The notes under the pieces were generated by a model. It searched no databases. It saw only the letters and a program-made list of their open reading frames with translations, and was not told where the DNA came from. Of a DNA stretch of 5,193 nt, positions 1-5,193 are shown piece by piece. The stretch lies in contig CAMFDH010000117.1 in NCBI GenBank assembly GCA_945949035.1, positions 1 through 5,193 of the forward strand, written 5' to 3'. The stretch comes from an uncultured Actinomyces sp. (GTDB lineage Bacteria > Actinomycetota > Actinomycetes > Actinomycetales > Actinomycetaceae). Every line of letters begins with the position of its first letter. The stretch's first letter is position 1. The translations under genes and the position numbers were made by a program.

Positions 1-599
1 GGGCAGTCGAGACGTCGTGCGTCTCTGGGGCGAGCCTCAGCGATCCAAGCTGTGTCCGAATTGTTCTCGGGGGTTCCTTCGACCTCATCAGAAATGACCC
101 CATCACCGTTCACATCCGCCAGCGTGGCGGCGAGTTCTTCGGCAGTCATCGCCGCAAGCTCGGTCTCACTCTGGGGAATCTGCGATGTGTCAAGCGCAGT
201 GGGTGAAAGTACCTGCAGAACCGGGCGGAAGCGCATGGTTGCAGAGGTGCGGACCAGGTTCAGGATTGACTCATCAGTCTCTCCGGGAATTGAGACCACA
301 ATGTTGTTGGATCCGAGGGTAGAAATCTCGGCCTCTGCCACGCCTGAGGCATCCACGCGCTGGCGGATGATGGCGATGGCTTCGTTCATGTCTTCAGCTG
401 TCACCGTGCGGGACTCTGAGCCGGCCTCGAGTTTAGGGGTCAGGATGACCTGGGTGCCACCCTCTAGGTCAAGGGCGAGCTTCGGGGTGAAGGCTGCTCC
501 CTGAGTGAAGTGACCGGCGACCAAAGCTCCCACTGCGACCGCGACGGCGATGAGCAGTGAGAGCAGTGTCCGGCCTGGACGATTGGTTTTTGTTGCCAA
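1..599 (-). CDS. secD: Protein translocase subunit SecD, N-terminal part (cut by window edge)
   Basis: SecD works with SecF and YajC at the SecYEG channel and uses the proton motive force to help pull secreted proteins across the cytoplasmic membrane. About 199 codons are visible, read from 599 down to the left edge, where the gene continues. The protein starts with a short basic stretch (ATKTNRPGR), then a first membrane helix at about residues 11-29. The SecD signature LDLEGGTQV follows at about residues 43-51, and then the start of the large extracytoplasmic P1 domain (IIRQRVDASGVAEAEI, 'IVVSIPG'). The start is TTG at 599-597. It is chosen because AAAGG lies 8 bases upstream, because the membrane helix is at the expected distance, and because the frame is closed upstream by the yajC stop codon. 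An acidic EF-hand-like loop is seen at residues 162-174. SecF is expected just outside the window. Identity is secure; the TTG start is likely. Confidence 0.93.
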   Translation of the reverse strand, partial: MATKTNRPGRTLLSLLIAVAVAVGALVAGHFTQGAAFTPKLALDLEGGTQVILTPKLEAGSESRTVTAEDMNEAIAIIRQRVDASGVAEAEISTLGSNNIVVSIPGETDESILNLVRTSATMRFRPVLQVLSPTALDTSQIPQSETELAAMTAEELAATLADVNGDGVISDEVEGTPENNSDTAWIAEARPRDARRLDC

Positions 600-607
600 G
601 GTATGGA

Positions 608-612
608 CCTTT
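608..612 (-). promoter_or_regulatory. Ribosome binding site of secD
   Basis: AAAGG on the minus strand lies 8 bases before the TTG codon at 599. It decides the start of secD, which otherwise has no ATG or GTG in frame between the yajC stop and the first membrane helix. Confidence 0.6.
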
Positions 613-635
613 ATCTGCGATGCTTGAGTGCGCTG

Positions 636-1028
636 TTAGTTCTTGGGCTCTTCGGTTGAGTCCTGGTCGCCCTCATCGAACTGGTCGATTACGTCGTGAT
701 CGGTGGTGTCAAGGTCCACGATGTGGTCCTCTTCTACCGGATCAGCAATCTGCTCAAAGGGAGGATCGGTAACCGCACGAACTGCAGCGCGCAGCCAGTA
801 GGTTTCCTCTCCGCTGGGAGTTTCGAGAATAACGACGTCTCCGTCAACGTCTACGAAGCGACCGAAGAAACCAGAGTAGGTCTGAACCCAAGCTCCGGGG
901 ACCATCAGCTCACGCATGGTCCGCTCTTGCTCTTCCTGGCGCTTCTTCTGTGATTTTTTGGCAAATGAGTTCATAACGAACATGCCAACAACCAGGACAC
1001 CCATAAACAAGAGAAGTTCAGGACCCAC
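636..1028 (-). CDS. yajC: YajC family preprotein translocase subunit
   Basis: YajC is a small single-pass membrane protein that associates with SecD-SecF and the Sec translocon. The 130-residue product has an N-terminal membrane helix at about residues 3-20, then a strongly basic stretch (AKKSQKKRQ, residues 23-31). The conserved cytoplasmic YajC domain spans about residues 40-88, with 'LMVPGAWVQTYSGFFG' and a 'VVILETPSG' strand. The last 40 residues or so are strongly acidic and probably disordered, an extension compared with the E. coli protein (110 residues). The start is GTG at 1028, placed because the hydrophobic segment begins immediately after it; the ribosome binding site AGTAGG is only moderate. 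It stops 36 bases before secD, with which it is surely co-transcribed. Family assignment rests on architecture and on position next to secD, which is the normal arrangement. Confidence 0.9.
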   Translation of the reverse strand: MGPELLLFMGVLVVGMFVMNSFAKKSQKKRQEEQERTMRELMVPGAWVQTYSGFFGRFVDVDGDVVILETPSGEETYWLRAAVRAVTDPPFEQIADPVEEDHIVDLDTTDHDVIDQFDEGDQDSTEEPKN

Positions 1029-1147
1029 GGCCGACCTACTTTCATTGGAAATCTATAGACCCCAAGAGTCTAGGGGAACCACGGGGCTTTGAGTAACCCG
1101 ACCGGTTATCTTATGTGCGAAATAACGCGGGCGCGAGCTGAAATACG
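1029..1147. other. ruvB-yajC intergenic gap, no clear signal
   Basis: This 119-base gap separates the recombination genes from the Sec genes. It holds two weak inverted repeats: TAACC/GGTTA at 1094-1108 with a 5-base loop, and a CCCC/GGGG pair at 1061-1077. Neither is followed by a T-run on the minus strand, so I do not call a terminator. A -10-like TATAGA occurs at about 1053-1058 on the minus strand without a convincing -35 box, so a separate yajC-secD promoter is possible but unsupported. Read-through from ruvB is equally plausible. Confidence 0.4.
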
Positions 1148-2221
1148 CTATACGCCTAACAGGGCGTCCGTTTCCGGAGGTCGAAGCCCAATGTGTTCCC
1201 AAGCCTTCTGAGTGGCAACTCGGCCTCTCGATGTTCGAATTATGAAGCCGTGACGAACCAGGTAGGGCTCAGCCACCGTCTCAATCGTTTCAGCCTCTTC
1301 GCCAACTGTTTGCGCCAGGGTTGACAGTCCAACCGGTCCCCCACCGTAGTTTCGGCACATGATCTCGAGGACAGCGCGGTCAAGGCGGTCAAGGCCCAGA
1401 CTGTCGACCTCGAATAGCTCAAGGGCAGCGTGTGCGCTTGCCTGCGAGACATCTGGTTCCCCTGCCACCTGTGCATAGTCAGTTACGCGGCGCAGAAGCC
1501 GGTTGGCGATTCGGGGCGTGCCCCGGGAACGACCTGCAATCTCACTGGCAGCTTGACGCTGGATCTGCTTGCCGAGCAGAGAGGCACTTCGAGTGACAAC
1601 CGCGTGAAGGTCTTCGGGCGAGTAAAACTCAAGGTGTGCGGTGTAACCGAACCTGTCGCGAAGTGGGGCGGGCAGCATGCCCGAACGTGTGGTGGCCCCG
1701 ACGACGGTGAAGCGTGGAAGGGTCAGTGGAATCGATGTGGCTCCGGGACCCTTACCAACAATGATGTCGACCCGGAAGTCCTCCATTGCCAGGTAGAGCA
1801 TTTCCTGGGCAGTCCGCGCGAGTCGGTGAATCTCATCTATGAAGAGGACATCGCCGGGTTGAAGGGCAGAAAGAATCGATGCCAGGTCACCCGCATGCTG
1901 AATTGCGGGCCCGGATGTGAGACGAAGGGATGCACCCATCTCGGAAGCAATGATCATTGCCAGAGTCGCCTTCCCCAGCCCGGGGGGACCGGCTAGAAGG
2001 ACGTGATCCGCGGGCTCCCCCCTTCCACGCGCTGCGTCGAGAACGACGCTCAGCTGGGCTCGAACGGCAGGCTGGCCGATGAACTCGTTAAGGGTACGAG
2101 GGCGAAGAGCTGCTTCAGCGGCCCTCTCTAACTCATCCGAGTCAGGGGCGACGATCCTGCTCGTGGCTGGGACTTCAACTGGAATGTCACCGTAGTCAAA
2201 ATCTTGGAGATCAGAAGCCAC
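1148..2221 (-). CDS. ruvB: Holliday junction branch migration DNA helicase RuvB
   Basis: RuvB is the AAA+ motor that forms hexameric rings on either side of RuvA and drives branch migration of Holliday junctions by ATP hydrolysis. The 357-residue product is of normal length for the family. Visible motifs are FIGQ (47-50), Walker A GPPGLGKA (78-85), Walker [10 protein letters not shown] (126-134), sensor 1 GATTRSG (175-181), the arginine-finger region PLRDRFG (186-192), sensor 2 GTPRIANRL (234-242), and a C-terminal winged helix with [11 protein letters not shown] and RTSRGRVAT (about 282-340). The Walker A motif has Ala85 where the family normally has Thr, which is unusual; other small deviations are LYLAMED for LYPAMED and TVAEPYL for DVYEPYL. 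The start is GTG at 2221, overlapping the ruvA end by 11 bases, with GGGGG 7 bases upstream. An earlier GTG at 2281 is in frame but would add 20 unconserved residues and has no good ribosome binding site. Confidence 0.95.
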   Translation of the reverse strand: MASDLQDFDYGDIPVEVPATSRIVAPDSDELERAAEAALRPRTLNEFIGQPAVRAQLSVVLDAARGRGEPADHVLLAGPPGLGKATLAMIIASEMGASLRLTSGPAIQHAGDLASILSALQPGDVLFIDEIHRLARTAQEMLYLAMEDFRVDIIVGKGPGATSIPLTLPRFTVVGATTRSGMLPAPLRDRFGYTAHLEFYSPEDLHAVVTRSASLLGKQIQRQAASEIAGRSRGTPRIANRLLRRVTDYAQVAGEPDVSQASAHAALELFEVDSLGLDRLDRAVLEIMCRNYGGGPVGLSTLAQTVGEEAETIETVAEPYLVRHGFIIRTSRGRVATQKAWEHIGLRPPETDALLGV

Positions 2222-2810
2222 GTTGTGCCCCCAGGGTTGAAAGGGCGGCTCTAAGCATGGCTTCCATACCGGAATATTCACCGGTAAGTTCGTCGAGGGT
2301 TCGCTCTACCAGTGAACGCTGCCATCCGAGCTGTTCCAGAGCTAACGCCACGGAAGCACGGGTTACAGAATCTGTTGTGTCCGCAGCGCGATCGTCCTCG
2401 GCCTCAACAGTGGGAAGACCGAGCTTCTCTCCGATTTCGAGAACCATTCGCTGGGCTGTCTTCTTACCCACACCCGGGATCTTCTGCAGCGTCGCCAGGT
2501 CTTGGGTTGCGATAGCGCGCCGCAGTGCTGAAAGCCCCACTGCGTCAATTGCTGCTAGGGCGAGGCGCGGTCCGATACCTGAAACGGACATCAGGACCTC
2601 AAATCCATCGCGGTCGTCTTGCTGGTCGAAACCGTAGAGGGTCAGCGAGTCCTCACGAACTATGAGGTTCGTGTGCAACGTCACCTCAGTCCCGTCATGG
2701 GCAACACGAGTCGACTGCGGAATCTCAACCCTGTAACCCACCCCGTTTACGCCCAGGTGAACCCAGCCGACCCCTGAGCTGAGGACGGAACCCGTCAAAG
2801 ATGCAATCAC
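2211..2810 (-). CDS. ruvA: Holliday junction DNA helicase subunit RuvA
   Basis: RuvA binds the four-way Holliday junction as a tetramer, holds it in the open square form and recruits RuvB. The 199-residue product has the three family domains. The N-terminal OB fold (1-62) starts with the typical VIASLTGSV and carries the acidic pin Glu53-Asp54 in [12 protein letters not shown]. Domain II has two helix-hairpin-helix motifs, SGIGP (77-81) and PGVGK (112-116), the latter in [16 protein letters not shown]. After an acidic flexible linker (about 135-150), domain III (about 150-199), which contacts RuvB, ends the protein. The start is GTG at 2810. It is decided by the ribosome binding site AAAGGGGAA just upstream and by the family N-terminus (M/V-IASL). 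A frame running back to 2855 would add 15 residues that overlap the LexA box. The gene follows ruvC by 78 bases and overlaps ruvB by 11 bases. Confidence 0.96.
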   Translation of the reverse strand: MIASLTGSVLSSGVGWVHLGVNGVGYRVEIPQSTRVAHDGTEVTLHTNLIVREDSLTLYGFDQQDDRDGFEVLMSVSGIGPRLALAAIDAVGLSALRRAIATQDLATLQKIPGVGKKTAQRMVLEIGEKLGLPTVEAEDDRAADTTDSVTRASVALALEQLGWQRSLVERTLDELTGEYSGMEAMLRAALSTLGAQRGF

Positions 2811-2812
2811 GC

Positions 2813-2821
2813 TTCCCCTTT
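2813..2821 (-). promoter_or_regulatory. Ribosome binding site of ruvA
   Basis: AAAGGGGAA on the minus strand, with its AGGGG core about 5 bases before the GTG at 2810, is a strong Shine-Dalgarno sequence and fixes the ruvA start. It abuts the LexA box at 2821. Confidence 0.75.
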
Positions 2822-2836
2822 CGAACATATGTACGA
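2821..2836. promoter_or_regulatory. LexA (SOS) box upstream of ruvA
   Basis: The 16-base sequence TCGAACATATGTACGA is palindromic at seven of its eight base pairs. It matches the LexA operator known from Gram-positive bacteria and actinobacteria (CGAAC-N4-GTTCG, often written TCGAAC-N4-GTTCGA) except for one base in the second half-site (GTACG for GTTCG). It lies in the ruvC-ruvA gap, 10 bases before the ruvA start codon. ruvAB is a classical SOS-induced gene pair, so the match fits both by sequence and by biology. LexA bound here would cover the candidate -10 element and the edge of the ribosome binding site. Binding itself is inferred. Confidence 0.8.
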
Positions 2837-2855
2837 TACCAAGGTGCGCCGACAA
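2828..2855 (-). promoter_or_regulatory. Candidate ruvAB promoter under the LexA box
   Basis: On the minus strand TTGTCG (2855-2850) is followed after 16 bases by TACATA (2833-2828). The -35-like hexamer matches TTGACA at four of six positions; the -10-like hexamer matches TATAAT at only three of six. The pair is weak by itself, but the -10 lies inside the LexA box, as expected of an SOS promoter, and would give a very short leader that still includes the ribosome binding site. Confidence 0.3.
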
Positions 2856-2888
2856 TTTGGGCTTCGTTTCACAGGTTGTGTTGCAAAC

Positions 2889-3524
2889 CTAGATCTGCGG
2901 AGTGTGTCTTCTAGGGTCAACAGCGCCCTTTCTCTTCTGCTTGGCCTGGGCTTCAGCCCAGATGCGCTGTGCTGGCGTCAGCTGGCCCTTGGAAGAGACC
3001 TTGCCTGACAGAGACACCTCGACCAGGCTGTCGGTTCCACTTCCGAGCAGTCCCGTGCCCTTCCAGGCATGACAAATCGCGATTGCGAGGGAGTCTGCCG
3101 CGTCGGCGGGCCTGGGAAGTTCGGCAAGGGAGAGAACGCGTGCGATCATGTGCTGCACCTGAGCCTTATCTGCGCGTCCGTTACCAGTTACAGCGGCCTT
3201 AACTTCGGAGGGGGTGTAAACCGCCATCGGGAGGCCCGCACGCCCAACCTCAGCCATTGCGACACCCATAACCTGGGTGGTTGGTGTGACCGACTGAAGA
3301 TTGTCCTGGGTGAAGACCCGTTCGATGGCAACGACCTCAGGCTGGTATTTCGCTATGGCATCCCTGATTGAGTTGGCGATATCACGGAGCCTGAAGTGTG
3401 TGGCAAGGTCGGGGCTGCTGCGTGCAACCCCGACTGCAACAAGGCGAACATGGCGAGAGTCATCAACTTCAACTACACCGAGACCACACCTTGTCAGACC
3501 CGGATCGATTCCCAGGACGCGCAC
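2889..3524 (-). CDS. ruvC: Crossover junction endodeoxyribonuclease RuvC
   Basis: RuvC is the dimeric Holliday-junction resolvase that nicks two opposing strands within the RuvABC complex. The RNase H-like fold is visible, with the four metal-binding acidic residues in place: Asp7 in VLGIDPGL, Glu68 in VVAIERVF, and Asp141 and Asp144 in RPADAADSLAIAICH. Other family landmarks are FTQDNLQSV (71-79) and YTPSEVKAAVTGNGRADKAQV (103-123). The 211-residue product is longer than E. coli RuvC (173). The extra length is a C-terminal tail after about residue 155, ending in a basic, probably disordered segment (KQKRKG...PRRH). The start is GTG at 3524, placed directly before the conserved RVLGIDPG; a TAGGAAG sequence overlapping the yebC stop serves as ribosome binding site. 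Only 6 bases separate it from yebC, so translational coupling is likely. Confidence 0.96.
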   Translation of the reverse strand: MRVLGIDPGLTRCGLGVVEVDDSRHVRLVAVGVARSSPDLATHFRLRDIANSIRDAIAKYQPEVVAIERVFTQDNLQSVTPTTQVMGVAMAEVGRAGLPMAVYTPSEVKAAVTGNGRADKAQVQHMIARVLSLAELPRPADAADSLAIAICHAWKGTGLLGSGTDSLVEVSLSGKVSSKGQLTPAQRIWAEAQAKQKRKGAVDPRRHTPQI

Positions 3525-3530
3525 AGCTTC

Positions 3531-4289
3531 CTAGTCTTCTTCCTCTAGGGCAGCAGCGACCTCTTCTGAGATATCGACGTTTGAGTAGACGTTCTGCACA
3601 TCGTCAGAGTCCTCGAGTGCGTCGATGAGGCGAAGAACCTTCTGGGCTCCCTCGAGGTCAACCGGGACCTCGACAGAAGCCTGGAACTCTGATTCCGCAG
3701 AGTTGTAGTCGATTCCGGCATCCTGCAGGGCGCTACGGACGGTCACGAGGTCGGATGGCGAGCAGGTGATGTGGAAGACATCTCCGTGATGAGCGACATC
3801 ATCGGCTCCGGCTTCAAGGGCGACTTCGAAGAGAGTGTCCTCATCCAGGCCTTCCGCCGGGACCTCAATGATTCCGGTGCGAGCAAACAGGTACGAAACT
3901 GAACCCGGGTCAGCCAGGTTGCCGCCATTGCGACTAAGTGCAACGCGAACCTCAGAGGCTGCTCGGTTCCGATTATCCGTCAGGCACTCGATGAGCAACG
4001 CTACGCCGTTTGGCCCATAGCCCTCATACATGATGCTCTGCCAGTCGGCCCCACCTGATTCTGCGCCGGAGCCGCGCTTGAGGGCACGATCAATGTTGTC
4101 CGCTGGAACAGAGTTCTTCTTTGCCTTCTGGATTGCGTCGTAGAGGGTCGGATTAGCTGCCGGGTCACCTCCGCCGTTGCGTGCAGAAACTTCAATGTTC
4201 TTTACGAGTCGTGCAAAGAGCTTTCCGCGCTTCGCATCGATCGCTGCCTTCTTATGCTTCGTTGTCGCCCACTTTGAGTGACCGGCCAT
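3531..4289 (-). CDS. yebC: YebC/PmpR (TACO1) family protein
   Basis: YebC proteins were long annotated as transcriptional regulators. More recent work on family members and on the mitochondrial homologue TACO1 points to a role on the ribosome, easing translation of proline-rich stretches. The 252-residue product has the usual length and the hallmark N-terminus [25 protein letters not shown]. Further family landmarks are '[24 protein letters not shown]', [19 protein letters not shown] (about 89-107) and '[15 protein letters not shown]', followed by the two acidic C-terminal alpha/beta domains. The acidic tail ([11 protein letters not shown]) is normal for the family. The start is ATG at 4289, with a strong GGGAGG 7 bases upstream. 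It is the first gene of the likely yebC-ruvCAB transcription unit. Whether this copy acts in translation or transcription cannot be told from sequence. Confidence 0.96.
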   Translation of the reverse strand: MAGHSKWATTKHKKAAIDAKRGKLFARLVKNIEVSARNGGGDPAANPTLYDAIQKAKKNSVPADNIDRALKRGSGAESGGADWQSIMYEGYGPNGVALLIECLTDNRNRAASEVRVALSRNGGNLADPGSVSYLFARTGIIEVPAEGLDEDTLFEVALEAGADDVAHHGDVFHITCSPSDLVTVRSALQDAGIDYNSAESEFQASVEVPVDLEGAQKVLRLIDALEDSDDVQNVYSNVDISEEVAAALEEED

Positions 4290-4296
4290 GATGGTG

Positions 4297-4302
4297 CCTC
4301 CC
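4297..4302 (-). promoter_or_regulatory. Ribosome binding site of yebC
   Basis: GGGAGG on the minus strand, 7 bases before the ATG at 4289, is one of the strongest Shine-Dalgarno sequences in the window and supports high translation of yebC. Confidence 0.7.
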
Positions 4303-4320
4303 AGTTAAAGATCCGAAGTG

Positions 4321-4326
4321 ATTCTA
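4321..4326 (-). promoter_or_regulatory. Candidate -10 element before yebC
   Basis: TAGAAT on the minus strand matches TATAAT at five of six positions and lies 31 bases before the yebC start, in the 77-base gap after the Nudix gene. No good -35 hexamer is found 16-18 bases further upstream, so the promoter is tentative. The gap itself and the lack of coupling to the Nudix gene favour a new transcript starting here. Confidence 0.35.
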
Positions 4327-4366
4327 CCGCCTTACGGTGAAATCGCCGGGAGTGGTGTGTTGAGGC

Positions 4367-4933
4367 CTACTTGGGATCGGGGTCGCGGACCCATTCGGTA
4401 TCCCTCTCCCCTAACTCCACCATGCTTCCATCCCACCCTCTTGACCATGCGGCAACATGGTTGGGAAGAGAGATCGGGTAGACGGTGTCGACCTGTGCTA
4501 TTTCGACAAGTTCCTGCGGCGAGAACCAGCGAAACTCATCAAGGGTCTCAAGCTCGAGGGCGGTGAGCTGCTGCGACGAAAGCGACGGACGAACCTGGTT
4601 GATGCGCGCCATGAAGAACAGCTCTTCCTGGCGGGCGATGACATTGCGAAACCTAAACTCTGCACTGCGGTGAAGAATGGGGCCCTCTACAAGGTGGGGA
4701 TCGAAGACGAATCCGGTCTCCTCGAATGCCTCTCGAATAGCGCCCAGTACCGGAGACTCGCCCGGCTCCAGCCCTCCCCCAACGGTAAACCACCAGGCAT
4801 GTTCGACGTCATGGGTGTCATGACCGCGGATGAGAAGCACGTTTCCTTCGGGGTCAAATATGACCAATCGTGCTGCTTGACGGCTGGGAACTCCATCTTC
4901 ATCGAGAACCCACTCCGGTCCGAGATCAGTCAT
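4367..4933 (-). CDS. Nudix hydrolase family protein
   Basis: Nudix enzymes hydrolyse a nucleoside diphosphate linked to another group, with Mg2+ or Mn2+. The 188-residue product has a complete Nudix box at residues 53-75 that matches GX5EX7REUXEEXGU exactly: Gly53, Glu59, Arg67-Glu68, Glu71-Glu72 and Gly74 are all present, so the catalytic helix looks intact. The preceding strands (RQAARLVIFDPEGNVLLIRG) and the later EFRWFSPQEL segment are typical of the fold. The substrate cannot be deduced; no extra domain identifies it as a MutT, ADP-ribose or NADH type. The start is ATG at 4933, with AAAGG 8 bases upstream. It overlaps the stop codon of the preceding small gene as ATGA, which suggests translational coupling with that gene. 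A 77-base gap separates it from yebC. Confidence 0.9.
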   Translation of the reverse strand: MTDLGPEWVLDEDGVPSRQAARLVIFDPEGNVLLIRGHDTHDVEHAWWFTVGGGLEPGESPVLGAIREAFEETGFVFDPHLVEGPILHRSAEFRFRNVIARQEELFFMARINQVRPSLSSQQLTALELETLDEFRWFSPQELVEIAQVDTVYPISLPNHVAAWSRGWDGSMVELGERDTEWVRDPDPK

Positions 4934-5187
4934 CGTGTCAGCCTTTCTCCCTGTGCAGCGAGACTTCCCATCTCAAGGAAGATGTCGCGGGACGCAATCA
5001 TCTGTGACAGAGAATCCTGGGCTACCTCTGCCCTTGCCCTATTTGCTCCGGACTTCTCCATTTGCAGTTGCTCCAAACCAAGGCGACCGGCAGTGATCAG
5101 ATAAATCCGAAGCGCCTTCGAAGCGGGACGACCCGTACGACGGCCCCACTTCCTCGCGTGGCGTCGTGCTAGTGCATTACTAACCAT
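4930..5187 (-). CDS. Small basic protein of unknown function, possibly 5'-truncated
   Basis: I do not recognise this protein. The visible reading frame codes for 85 residues from ATG at 5187, but the frame stays open through the last six bases of the window (GTC CAC), so the true start may lie outside. The first 30 residues are rich in Arg and Lys (RRHARKWGRRTGRPASKALR), and the remainder reads as amphipathic helix (LEQLQMEKSGANRARAEVAQDSLSQMIA). There is no signal peptide, no clear membrane segment and no Cys motif. Its stop codon overlaps the Nudix start by 4 bases (ATGA), the main reason for believing it is a real gene. It could be the C-terminal end of a longer protein or a small DNA- or RNA-binding protein; the sequence does not decide. 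Confidence 0.6.
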   Translation of the reverse strand: MVSNALARRHARKWGRRTGRPASKALRIYLITAGRLGLEQLQMEKSGANRARAEVAQDSLSQMIASRDIFLEMGSLAAQGERLTR

Positions 5188-5193
5188 GTGGAC

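Noticed and set aside
52..504. 150-codon plus-strand frame at the left edge
   Set aside because: It is the Ser-rich antisense shadow of secD, whose minus-strand frame contains the SecD signature.
1061..1108. Possible terminator between ruvB and yajC
   Set aside because: The inverted repeats have only 4-5 paired bases and no following T-run on the minus strand, so they do not support a terminator call.
1430..1996. 188-codon open frame on the plus strand inside ruvB
   Set aside because: It is antisense to the conserved AAA+ core of RuvB and its translation has a random, Cys- and Gly-rich composition.
2826..2855. Upstream ATG starts for ruvA at 2855 and 2828
   Set aside because: They would add residues not found in the family and would put the strong AAAGGGGAA ribosome binding site and the LexA box inside the coding region.
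4444..4461. ACCATG/CATGGT inverted repeat with a 6-base loop
   Set aside because: It lies within the Nudix coding sequence (LPNHVAAW), has only six paired bases and no associated signal; chance is the simpler explanation.
4457..5104. 215-codon open frame on the plus strand opposite the Nudix gene
   Set aside because: It lies antisense to a Nudix gene with a perfect catalytic motif, resembles no family, and has no plausible ribosome binding site. High GC content produces such antisense frames.
1..5193. Mobile elements, CRISPR arrays, tRNA or rRNA genes, defence systems
   Set aside because: I found no transposase, direct-repeat array, structural RNA gene or phage-like gene. All but the right-edge gene are conserved families in a standard actinobacterial order.

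Overview
The window comes from a member of the Actinobacteria (Actinomycetota) with moderately high GC content. The grounds are the gene order yebC-ruvC-ruvA-ruvB-yajC-secD, the actinobacterial style of the proteins (RuvB with '[13 protein letters not shown]', a long RuvC, an acidic-tailed YajC), frequent GTG/TTG starts, and a LexA operator of the actinobacterial/Gram-positive CGAAC-N4-GTTCG type. I cannot name the genus from sequence alone.

All supported genes lie on the minus strand, so the biological order runs from the right edge to the left. First come a small basic protein of unknown function (5187-4930, frame open to the window edge) and a Nudix hydrolase (4933-4367), which overlap by 4 bases. 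After a 77-base gap with a good -10-like hexamer and a strong ribosome binding site comes yebC (4289-3531). ruvC follows 6 bases later (3524-2889). A 78-base gap then carries a near-palindromic LexA (SOS) box, directly before ruvA (2810-2211). ruvB (2221-1148) overlaps the end of ruvA by 11 bases. After 119 bases without a recognisable terminator come yajC (1028-636) and, 36 bases on, the 5' part of secD (599 to the left edge).

Two functional modules are joined. RuvA, RuvB and RuvC are the Holliday-junction branch migration and resolution machine. YajC and SecD are accessory subunits of the Sec protein translocase. YebC is a translation-associated protein that commonly sits upstream of ruvC. 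The LexA box lies between ruvC and ruvA, so the sequence suggests damage-inducible expression of ruvAB from an internal promoter, in addition to read-through from yebC-ruvC.

This is mostly a conserved housekeeping locus and I see no new multi-gene system in it. The points most worth checking are a Thr-to-Ala change in the RuvB Walker A motif (GPPGLGKA instead of GPPGLGKT), the position of the SOS box, an EF-hand-like acidic loop in SecD, and the unidentified small protein at the right edge. Several start codons were moved from the longest possible frame: ruvA to GTG at 2810, ruvB to GTG at 2221, and secD to TTG at 599.
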